From Roseomonas gilardii subsp. gilardii (GTDB lineage: Bacteria > Pseudomonadota > Alphaproteobacteria > Acetobacterales > Acetobacteraceae): DNA of 64,000 bases. The stretch is from positions 2,220,501-2,284,500 of the forward strand of contig NZ_CP095554.1 in the NCBI RefSeq assembly GCF_023078375.1. Reading direction: 5' to 3'. The notes under the pieces are model-generated. The model saw only the letters and a program-made list of their open reading frames with translations, did no database searches and was not told where the DNA came from. The position numbers and the translations under genes were made by a program. Shown piece after piece: positions 57,479 through 64,000 of the stretch; positions within the stretch are counted from its first letter, which is position 1; each line of letters opens with the position of its first letter.

Positions 57479-58398
57479 GCGCCGGGAGGATGGACAACGG
57501 GACCACGCGCGAACCGCTGCTGCGCGTCGAGGGGCTGACCCGGCACTATGTGAGCAAGAGCCTCTTCGGCAAGGTGACGCATACGGTGCGCGCCGTGGAC
57601 GGGATCTCCTTCGACCTCCAGCCGGGCGAGACGCTGGGCCTCGTCGGCGAATCCGGTTCCGGCAAGAGCACCACCGGCCGGCTGGTGCTGCGGCTGGAGG
57701 AACCCACCGCCGGGCGCGTCTTCTTCGAGGGCGAGGAGATCACCCGCCTGCGCAAGCAGAGCCTGCGCCGCGTGCGGCAACGGTTGCAGGTGGTGTTCCA
57801 GGACCCCTATGCCTCGCTGAACCCGCGCATGCGTGTGGGCGACAGCGTGGGCGAGCCGCTGACCAACCACGGCGCCGTCCATGGACGCAGGGAGCAGCGC
57901 GAGAAGGTCGCCGAACTGTTCCGCCTCGTCGGCCTCGACCCGCGCTTCATGGACCGCTTCCCGCACCAGTTCTCCGGCGGCCAGCGGCAGCGCATCGGCA
58001 TCGCCCGCGCCATCGCCCTGCGCCCCAGGCTGATCGTGGCGGACGAGCCGATCACCGCGCTCGACGTCTCGATCCAGGCACAGATCGTGAACCTGTTCAT
58101 GGACCTGCAGGAGGAGATGGGCATGGCCTATCTCTTCATCGCGCACGACCTGGGCATGGTGCGCCACCTCTGCCACCGCGTCGCGGTGATGCTGCGCGGC
58201 CGCATCGTGGAGCTCGGCACCACGGCGCAGGTCTTCGGCGATCCGCGGCACCCCTATACCAAGGCACTGCTCTCCGCCGCGCCGATCCCGGACCCGGATC
58301 GCGAGCGGTCCCGGCAGCGCCTCTTCTACGAGCCGAAGCCCGCCGCACCGGACGCGGCGCTGCGGGAAGTCTCGCAGGGGCATTACGTGCTCGCCTGA
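57475..58398 (+). CDS. dppF: Peptide-type ABC transporter ATP-binding protein (DppF/OppF)
   Basis: This 307-residue second ATPase is partner of dppD. It has [79 protein letters not shown] and [13 protein letters not shown]. The N-terminus ([20 protein letters not shown]) includes the OppF-type insert. ATG 57475 overlaps the dppD stop (ATGA). The pair is without permeases here; the solute-binding protein at 24.1 kb could belong to the same family but nothing links them. Confidence 0.93.
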   Translation: MSAGRMDNGTTREPLLRVEGLTRHYVSKSLFGKVTHTVRAVDGISFDLQPGETLGLVGESGSGKSTTGRLVLRLEEPTAGRVFFEGEEITRLRKQSLRRVRQRLQVVFQDPYASLNPRMRVGDSVGEPLTNHGAVHGRREQREKVAELFRLVGLDPRFMDRFPHQFSGGQRQRIGIARAIALRPRLIVADEPITALDVSIQAQIVNLFMDLQEEMGMAYLFIAHDLGMVRHLCHRVAVMLRGRIVELGTTAQVFGDPRHPYTKALLSAAPIPDPDRERSRQRLFYEPKPAAPDAALREVSQGHYVLA

Positions 58399-58422
58399 AG
58401 GCGCTCGCCTGGGCCGGGACCT

Positions 58423-59238
58423 TCAGCGCAGCGGGAAGCCCAGCCGCTCCAGCGCTTCCCGCAGCCGGTCCCGCCCCGCCATGGCGCGCAGCGTGCCCCA
58501 GCGCGCCATGGCCCGCTGCGTCCAGGTATAGGGGCTGCGCTCCTGCCCCCGGCTGAACGCTTCCAGCGCCGCGTCATAGCCGGGCAGGGCGAGCATGTCG
58601 GCCTCCGGGTCGTAGCGCCCATGGTGCAGGACCGCCGCCTGCGGCAGGCGCGGCTTCACCGCCCCGCCATCCGGCGCGGCATGGCCGACGCAGAGGCCGA
58701 AGACCGCCACGGCGCCGGGCGGCAGGCCGAGCTCCTCCGCCACCGCCTCCACATCGTTGCGCAGGGCACCGATATAGACCGTGCCAAGCCCCAGCGATTC
58801 CGCCGCGACCACGGCGTTCTGCGCCGCGAGTCCGGCATCCAGCGCGGCGACGAGGAAGGTCTCCAGGAAAGGCAGCCCTTCCAGGGGCCGGCCCGTCCGC
58901 TCCGCCAGCCGGGCATGGCGCGACAGGTCCGCCAGGAAGACGAGGAGGAGCGGGCACTGCTCGACATGCCGCTGCCCGCCCGCCACCGCCGCGAGCCGCC
59001 GCTTGCTGTCCGGATCGGTGACGGCGACCACCGACCAGGCCTGCATGTTGGAGGAGGTGGCCGCCGACTGCGCCGCCGCGACCAGCGCCTCCAGCGTGCC
59101 CTCCGGCAGCGGGTCGGGCCGGTAGGCACGCACCGAGCGATGCGACAGCAGCAGGTCCAGCGCGGGATTCCAGGGAATGGCGGCGGCGGGAACAGCCGCG
59201 CCATAGCGGGCGCGCAGGGCGGCAGCGGATTCGGTCAT
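58423..59238 (-). CDS. Nitroreductase-family NADPH-dependent FMN oxidoreductase (NfsA-like)
   Basis: This 271-residue flavoprotein reads LLLSHRSVRAYRPDPLPEGT (FMN phosphate Arg), AAQSAATSSNMQAWSVVAVT, QCPLLLVFLADLSRHARLAE, VAALDAGLAAQNAVVAAESL, GLGTVYIGALRN and VFGLCVGHAAPD. The C-terminal RSPYTWTQRAMARWGTLRAM region with an Arg-rich end resembles the NfsA/FRP subgroup that binds NADPH. Nitroaromatics, quinones or flavin may be substrates. ATG 59238 preferred over TTG 59244. Convergent with dppF. Confidence 0.9.
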   Translation of the reverse strand: MTESAAALRARYGAAVPAAAIPWNPALDLLLSHRSVRAYRPDPLPEGTLEALVAAAQSAATSSNMQAWSVVAVTDPDSKRRLAAVAGGQRHVEQCPLLLVFLADLSRHARLAERTGRPLEGLPFLETFLVAALDAGLAAQNAVVAAESLGLGTVYIGALRNDVEAVAEELGLPPGAVAVFGLCVGHAAPDGGAVKPRLPQAAVLHHGRYDPEADMLALPGYDAALEAFSRGQERSPYTWTQRAMARWGTLRAMAGRDRLREALERLGFPLR

Positions 59239-59388
59239 GGGCAATCCGGTTCAGGTGGGCTCATATCGCCCGGCAGGTTCGGACGGCTCGTGCCGCAGGG
59301 CAACATGGCAGGGCAACAGGGCCGCCGCAGGCAACACCCGCCGCGCCGCCGCGTTGTCGCGGCGCGCAGGACGCAGAAGGAGACCGCC

Positions 59389-60507
59389 ATGCCCGCACGT
59401 CAGGTGAAGGGGCGCAAGGTACGCTACGCCGTGGTGGGCGGCGGCTGGATTTCGCAGGCCGCCTTCATGCCGGGCGTCGGCCAGACGAAGAACTCCGAGA
59501 TGACCGCCCTGGTGACCGGCGATCCCGTGAAGGCGGACAGGCTCGCGGCGCGCTACGGGCTGAAGAGCTACCACTACGACGATTACGCGAAGCTCCTGGC
59601 CTCGGACGGGATCGACGCGATCTACCTCGCCCTGCCCAACGACCAGCACGAGAGATTCGCCGTGCCCGCGCTGGAGGCCGGCATCCATGTGCTGCTGGAA
59701 AAGCCGATGGCGGTGAGCACCGCGCAGTGCGAGGCGATCAACACGGCGGCGAAAGCCTCGGGCGCCAAGCTGCTGATCGCCTACCGCCTGCATTTCGAGC
59801 CGGGAACGCTGGAGGCGATCCGCCGCGTCCGCTCCGGCGAGTTCGGCGAGATCCGCTCCTTCGTCTCGAATTTCAGCCAGATCGTCAGCCCCTCCAACCA
59901 CCGCGCCAGGCATGGCTACTGGGCCGGGCCGGTGACGGATATGGGGCCCTATCCGCTGAACGCCGTGCGCAACCTCTTCGGCACGGAACCGGTCGAGGTC
60001 TCGGCCATGGGCATCCGCACGCCGGGCTCGGGCATGGACCTGGACGACACGGTGGCGGTGACGCTGCGCTTCCCGGAGGAGCGGCTGGCGCAGTTCACCG
60101 TCAGCTACACCGGCGGCAGCAGCGCCACCTACCGCGTCACCGGCAGCAAGGGCGACCTCTATGTCGAGAACGCCTATGGCTTCGGCCCCGGCGTCTCGCC
60201 GAAACACACCGCCACCGTGGACGGAAAGACCAGCACGCGCGAATTCCCCGTGGTGGACCAGTTCGCCGGCGAGACGGACTACTTCTCCGACTGCATCCTG
60301 AACGACCGCGATCCGGAGCCCGGCGGCGAGGAGGGCCTCCTCGACGTGCGGGTGCTGGAGGCGATCGAGCGGGCGCTGGAAACCGGCCAGCCGCAGACCC
60401 TGCCGCCCGCCCGGCGCAGCCGCCCGATCGACCCGGACCAGGGCCGCGAATTCCCGCTGGCCGAGACGCCGGAGCTGATCGACGCCAAGGAGCCGGGCGG
60501 GGACTGA
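59389..60507 (+). CDS. Gfo/Idh/MocA-family oxidoreductase
   Basis: This 372-residue NAD(P)-dependent dehydrogenase has RYAVVGGGWISQAAFMPGVG (Rossmann, residues 12-31), YLALPNDQHERFAVPALEAG, HVLLEKPMAVSTAQCEAINT (catalytic Lys in EKP), YRLHFEPGTLEAIRRVRSGE and WAGPVTDMGPYPLNAVRNLF (Asp/Tyr region). It resembles glucose-fructose oxidoreductase-like members but lacks a signal peptide, so it probably acts on a cytoplasmic sugar or inositol derivative. AAGGAG seven bases before ATG 59389 fixes the start. Confidence 0.92.
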   Translation: MPARQVKGRKVRYAVVGGGWISQAAFMPGVGQTKNSEMTALVTGDPVKADRLAARYGLKSYHYDDYAKLLASDGIDAIYLALPNDQHERFAVPALEAGIHVLLEKPMAVSTAQCEAINTAAKASGAKLLIAYRLHFEPGTLEAIRRVRSGEFGEIRSFVSNFSQIVSPSNHRARHGYWAGPVTDMGPYPLNAVRNLFGTEPVEVSAMGIRTPGSGMDLDDTVAVTLRFPEERLAQFTVSYTGGSSATYRVTGSKGDLYVENAYGFGPGVSPKHTATVDGKTSTREFPVVDQFAGETDYFSDCILNDRDPEPGGEEGLLDVRVLEAIERALETGQPQTLPPARRSRPIDPDQGREFPLAETPELIDAKEPGGD

Positions 60508-60513
60508 AAGCCA

Positions 60514-60538
60514 GGAGGCGGGGGGCAGCAGCGCCTCC
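60514..60538. terminator. Hairpin between convergent genes
   Basis: GGAGGCG (60514-60520) and CGCCTCC (60532-60538) pair around an 11-base loop between the Gfo/Idh stop and the convergent FMN dehydrogenase stop. No T-run is present; a bidirectional terminator role is likely but weakly supported. Confidence 0.4.
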
Positions 60539-60549
60539 CGCCGGCCGTC

Positions 60550-61659
60550 TCAACCCCTCCAGATCACCTCCGGTCCGATCGAGGCGAGGTCGCGGCAGCC
60601 GGTCAACGCCATCGCGGCCTCCAGCTCCGTGCGCAGGATCTTCAGCAGATGCGCCACGCCCACCGGCCCGCCCACGGCCAGCGCGTGCAGCACCGGCCGC
60701 CCGACCAGCACCGCCTTCGCGCCCAGGGCCAGCGCCTTCACGATATCCGTGCCGCGCCGGATGCCGCCATCGAGCAGGATCGGCAGCCGCCCGCCGAGCC
60801 GCTCCGCCATCGGGGGCAGCAGGTCGATCGTGGCCGGCAGCGTGTCCAGCGCCCTGCCGCCATGGTTGCTCAGGATGATTCCGGCCATGCCTTCCCCGGC
60901 GGCGCGCAGCGCATCCTCCGGATCGGTCACGCCTTTCAGCAGGATCGGCAGGCGCGTGCTGGCGCGCAGCCATTCCAGGTCCCGCCATGTCGGCGCGGCA
61001 TCGAGCATCCCGCGGAAGACCGCGCTTTCCGCCATGCCCGCCCGGTTCGGTGGAGCAGGGGGCAGGCCGCGCAGATGCACCGCCTCCAACCCCGGCGGCA
61101 GGGCGAAGCCGGCCCGGGCCTCGCGGTTGCGGATGCTGACCGGCGCATCCACCGTCAGCACCAGCGCGGAACAGCCGGCCGCCTCGGCGCGCTGGATCAG
61201 GGCACGGGTGAAGCCACGGTCGTGCTGCAGATAGAGCTGGAACCAGAGCGGCGTCCGCCCGCCGCCCGCCGCATACTGTGCGGCGATCTCCTCGACCGGG
61301 ATGCTGGACTGGGTGCTGACCACCATGCCCGCCCCGACCGCCGCCGCGCCCAGCGCGGTCGCGGCCTCGCCACCCTGATGGGCCAGGCGGTGGAAGGCCA
61401 TCGGCGCCACCAGGACCGGGTGTTCCAGCGATGCGCCGAGGAGGTCCAGCCGCGTGTTGGCGCCCGCCATGTCGGCGAGCACCCGCCCGCGCAGCCGGAG
61501 CCGGTCGAAACCCTCGCGGTTCCAGCGGAGCGTCAGCTCATCCGCGCTGCCGCCGGAGAGATAGGCCCAGGCGGCTGCCTCCATGCGCTGGCGTGCCTCG
61601 GCTTCGTAATCGGCGGCGCAGACGATGCCGGGCGGGATGGGCGGGGCGGCGAAGCTCAA
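60550..61659 (-). CDS. FMN-dependent alpha-hydroxy-acid dehydrogenase/oxidase
   Basis: This 369-residue TIM-barrel flavoprotein of the lactate dehydrogenase/glycolate oxidase family shows AAWAYLSGGSADELTLRWNR, VLVAPMAFHRLAHQGGEAAT, STQSSIPVEEIA, WFQLYLQHDRGFTRALIQRA, LVLTVDAPVSIRNREARAGF, RLPILLKGVTDPEDALRAAG (Lys), IILSNHGGRALDTLPATIDL (catalytic His-Gly-Gly-Arg) and LLDGGIRRGTDIVKALALGA. Glycolate, lactate, mandelate or another 2-hydroxy acid is the substrate. TTG 61659 was chosen because GAAAGG precedes it; upstream in-frame sequence is Arg/Pro-rich and unsupported. Confidence 0.9.
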   Translation of the reverse strand: MSFAAPPIPPGIVCAADYEAEARQRMEAAAWAYLSGGSADELTLRWNREGFDRLRLRGRVLADMAGANTRLDLLGASLEHPVLVAPMAFHRLAHQGGEAATALGAAAVGAGMVVSTQSSIPVEEIAAQYAAGGGRTPLWFQLYLQHDRGFTRALIQRAEAAGCSALVLTVDAPVSIRNREARAGFALPPGLEAVHLRGLPPAPPNRAGMAESAVFRGMLDAAPTWRDLEWLRASTRLPILLKGVTDPEDALRAAGEGMAGIILSNHGGRALDTLPATIDLLPPMAERLGGRLPILLDGGIRRGTDIVKALALGAKAVLVGRPVLHALAVGGPVGVAHLLKILRTELEAAMALTGCRDLASIGPEVIWRG

Positions 61660-61749
61660 GCGCGGGCCCTTTCGCGGGGGTTGTCCGGGGCGCGTCCATC
61701 CTACCCGCCCGGCCGGGTGGCGACAGCCTCGCGGGGGCGGGAAGACATG

Positions 61750-61782
61750 AAAAAACCCGGCCTCCCGCAAGGGGAGGACGGG
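61750..61782 (-). terminator. Intrinsic terminator of the DEAD-box helicase gene
   Basis: On the minus strand CCCGTCCTCCC pairs with GGGAGGCCGGG (one mismatch) and is followed by TTTTTT (61755-61750). It lies 45 bases after the helicase stop. Confidence 0.88.
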
Positions 61783-61826
61783 CTTCTCAAACGGGCTCTC
61801 AGGTCAGGCCGTCAGGCCCGGATCGC

Positions 61827-63238
61827 TCAGCGCGTGCCGGAACGGTCCGTGTCGCGGAAATCGCTGTCCCGCCAGGAACGGTTCTTGGCCTCGCCCTCGT
61901 GGCGCGCGTGATCCGCGCGGCGATCGCGGCCCTCGCCATGCGGGCGATGGCCGCCCGCCGGCTTGCGGTCGCCCGCGAACTGCGGGCGGCGGGCATCGCC
62001 GCGCCCGTTGCCGGCACCGTGCCCACCCGCCGGGCGGGGGGCGCCACCGGGGCGGCCCTGGCCGCCGCGGCCACGGTTCTGCTGGCGCCCGGGGGCGCGC
62101 GGCACCGGGCCGGTCGGGATGTCGCCCTCGGCCGGCACCGCCTGGCGCGTCAGCTTCTCGACCGCGCGCAGCAGCGGCACGTCGTCCAGCGACACCAGGG
62201 CGATGGCCTCGCCCGAGGCGCCGGCGCGCGCGGTGCGGCCGATGCGGTGGACATAGGTCTCCGGCACTTCCGGCAGGTCGTACTGGATCACATGCGTCAC
62301 GCCGGACACGTCGATGCCGCGCGCGGCGATGTCGGTCGCGACCAGGATCGGCGCCGTGCCGCGCTTGAAGGCGTCGAGCGCGCGCTCACGCTGCCCCTGG
62401 CTCTTGTTGCCATGGATCGCGTTGGCGGCGAGCCCGTCCTGCTCCAGCTGCTTCACGATGCGGTCGGCGCCGTGCTTGGTGCGGGAGAAGACCAGCGTGC
62501 GGCCCACCTCCGGCTTGCGCAGGATCTCGGCCAGCACCGTGCGCTTGCCGTCGCGGCTCACATGGATGGCGCGCTGGTTCACCCGCTCCGCCGTGGTGGC
62601 GACGGGCGTGACCTCGACCTTCACCGGCTCGCGCAGCAGGTCCTTGGCGAGCGAGGCGATGGCCTCGGCATGGTGGCCGAGAAGAACATCGTGTGGCGCT
62701 GCTTCGGCAGCATCCCCGCGATGCGGCGGATCGCGGGCCAGAAGCCCCGGTCCAGCATCTGGTCGGCCTCGTCGAGGATGAAGGCCTCCAGCGAGTCCAG
62801 GCGGCAGTTGCGCGTGCCGATATGGTCCAGCAGGCGGCCCGGCGTGGCGACGATGATGTCCACACCGCCCGACAGCGCGCGGCGCTGCGGGTTCTCCGGC
62901 ACGCCGCCGAAGATCAGCGCGGTGCGCAGGCCCAGGTGGCGGCCATAGGCCTTGATGCTGTCATGGATCTGCGCCGCCAGCTCGCGCGTCGGGGACAGGA
63001 TCAGCGCGCGGCAGCCGGTCGGCGGCGCGCGGCGCTTGTCCATGATCAGCCGGTGCAGCAGCGGCAGCGAGAAGGCCGCGGTCTTGCCGGTGCCCGTCTG
63101 GGCGATGCCCAGAACGTCCCGCCCTTCCATGGCGGCCGGAATGGCCTGGGCCTGGATCGGGGTCGGGGTGGTGTAGCCCTCTTCGTCCAGCGCGCGCAGG
63201 ATGGGCGACGCGAGGCCGAGGGTCAGGAAGTCGGTCAT
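61827..63238 (-). pseudogene. DEAD-box RNA helicase (RhlE-like), frameshifted
   Basis: ATG 63238 gives the Q motif ([20 protein letters not shown]), [52 protein letters not shown] and FFSATMP. The rest is one frame over: [72 protein letters not shown], then a Gly/Arg/Asp-rich tail of about 100 residues. One missing G/C at 62667-62668 accounts for the break. The helicase core motifs are otherwise complete. RhlE-type enzymes remodel ribosomal or degradosome RNA, often in the cold. A terminator follows. Confidence 0.9.
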
Positions 63239-63579
63239 CAGTGTTCGATCGGTCCGTGAAGCGCCCGGCCCATGGCTTTCCCTGGGGGCGGAGCGTCTTC
63301 CAGTGGGCCGCGAACGACGCGGATGGCGGCCCGGGAGAAGGTTGCTCCGCCGCAGGGCCATGATGGAAGCGGCCCGCTCGCGTCAGGGAGCATGACCGGC
63401 GCGGATCGCCGGTGGGCGGCATATGGACTGTTGCAGTGCAGGATGCAAGCGCGCCCCGGACGTGTCTGCCCCGCGAGGTTGCGGGGCAACCCCCGGGCGG
63501 CCTTCCCGTCGCCCCGGGCTTCCGCTACGGCCTTCCTGCCCAGGGGCTGCGAGTCCCCGGCGACGGACGGAGGATGGCC
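63239..63579. other. 341-bp divergent intergenic stretch, helicase/OsmC
   Basis: This holds the probable helicase promoter (63420-63448) and a short hairpin GCCCCGC/GCGGGGC (63468-63487). If that promoter is used, the helicase mRNA has a leader of about 175 nt, as is common for cold-responsive RNA helicases. I see no gene. Confidence 0.45.
63420..63448 (-). promoter_or_regulatory. Possible promoter of the DEAD-box helicase gene
   Basis: On the minus strand TTGCAT (63448-63443) and CATATG (63425-63420) are 17 bases apart in a local AT-rich patch. Agreement with the sigma-70 consensus is moderate. Confidence 0.4.
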
Positions 63580-64000
63580 ATGGCGGGACGCCTGCACCGG
63601 TACCGGATCGCCGTGACCTGGACGGGCGACCGTGGCCGGGGGACCGCGGGCTACCGCGCCTATGAGCGCGCCCATCTCATCGAGGCCCCCGGCAAGCCGC
63701 CCATCAAGGGCTCCTCCGACCCGGCCTTCCGCGGCGACCCCGCCTGCTGGAACCCGGAGGAACTGCTGCTCGCCTCGCTCTCGGCCTGCCACAAGCTGCA
63801 ATACCTGCATCTCTGCGCCGAGGCCGGGGTGGTGGTGACCGCCTATCGCGACGAGGCCGAGGCGGAGATGGCCGAGGAGGGCAGGGGCGGCCGCTTCATC
63901 GGCGCGACCCTCCGGCCCCAGGTGGTGATCCGCGCCGGCTGCGACGTGGAGCGGGCCCGGACCCTGCACCACGAGGCGCATGCGCATTGCTTCATCGCCA
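63580..64000 (+). CDS. OsmC-family protein, cut by window edge
   Basis: The first 140 codons are present. They include HRYRIAVTWTGDRGRGTAGY, a PIKGSSDPAFRGDPACWNPE stretch, ELLLASLSACHKLQYLHLCA (conserved Cys near residue 70), and the dyad region EARTLHHEAHAHCFIA-like sequence where the second conserved Cys of the peroxidatic pair falls. OsmC/Ohr proteins reduce organic hydroperoxides with these two cysteines, or act on unknown thiol substrates in the YhfA subgroup. ATG 63580 has GGAGG seven bases upstream. The end lies outside the window. Confidence 0.85.
   Translation, partial: MAGRLHRYRIAVTWTGDRGRGTAGYRAYERAHLIEAPGKPPIKGSSDPAFRGDPACWNPEELLLASLSACHKLQYLHLCAEAGVVVTAYRDEAEAEMAEEGRGGRFIGATLRPQVVIRAGCDVERARTLHHEAHAHCFIA

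Overview
The window is a 64 kb piece of chromosome from a very GC-rich (about 70 % by eye) alphaproteobacterium. It is most likely a Roseomonas-like member of the Acetobacteraceae/Rhodospirillales. Supporting signs are the NDUFA12 - mlaD - DUF2155 neighbourhood, an acetolactate synthase with the alphaproteobacterial GEA variant of the ThDP motif, a phasin with a PhaR-type operator, a three-subunit FAD/cytochrome c gluconate-type dehydrogenase, and extreme third-position G/C. It is mostly housekeeping and metabolic core. I see no phage, insertion sequence, CRISPR array or plasmid function. One tRNA gene (Leu, GAG) is present and no rRNA.

Layout. 1-6.7 kb: truncated chromate transporter, lactate permease, two small membrane proteins, luciferase-like oxidoreductase, guanine deaminase, pyruvate oxidase (poxB). 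6.7-8.6 kb: zinc-type ABC importer genes under a Zur-like box. 8.6-14 kb: DUF445 protein, phosphoribosyltransferase, fluoroacetate-dehalogenase-like hydrolase, RlpA-like protein, asd. 14-18.6 kb: RidA, sugar epimerase plus DegT aminotransferase, carbonic anhydrase, a secreted tandem-repeat protein. 18.6-24.1 kb: serB, miaA and the ilvB-ilvN-ilvC operon with a clear terminator. 24.1-29.6 kb: peptide-binding protein, DUF2155/mlaD/NDUFA12, a ribonucleotide-reductase-like TSCPD protein, a second RidA. 29.7-35.7 kb: tightly overlapping GNAT, EamA transporter, nuclease-helicase and exo/endonuclease genes, then PPK2. 35.8-39.6 kb: sugar-acid dehydrogenase operon. 39.8-45.1 kb: clpS-clpA, phasin, D,D-carboxypeptidase. 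45.2-51.9 kb: DSD1-type aldolase, galU-ugd-pgm nucleotide-sugar genes, J-domain protein, VWA-like protein. 52-64 kb: maeB, tRNA-Leu, lipB, a divergent pair of unknown paralogues around a Fur-like dyad, dppD-dppF ATPases, nitroreductase, Gfo/Idh oxidoreductase, FMN alpha-hydroxy-acid dehydrogenase, DEAD-box helicase, truncated OsmC protein.

The most striking property is technical or evolutionary. At least seven genes are each split by what looks like one missing G/C, usually in a short homopolymer, while both halves keep good protein sequence. Assembly error is the simplest reading, and these genes are annotated as frameshifted rather than dead. The best candidates for new biology are the divergent unknown paralogues at 55.3-56.4 kb, the RNR-derived TSCPD protein at 27.6 kb, the nuclease-helicase at 31.8 kb, the 58-residue ORF directly behind a Zur-like box at 8.4 kb, and two genes whose only junction-proximal start is a CTG overlapping the upstream stop as CTGA.
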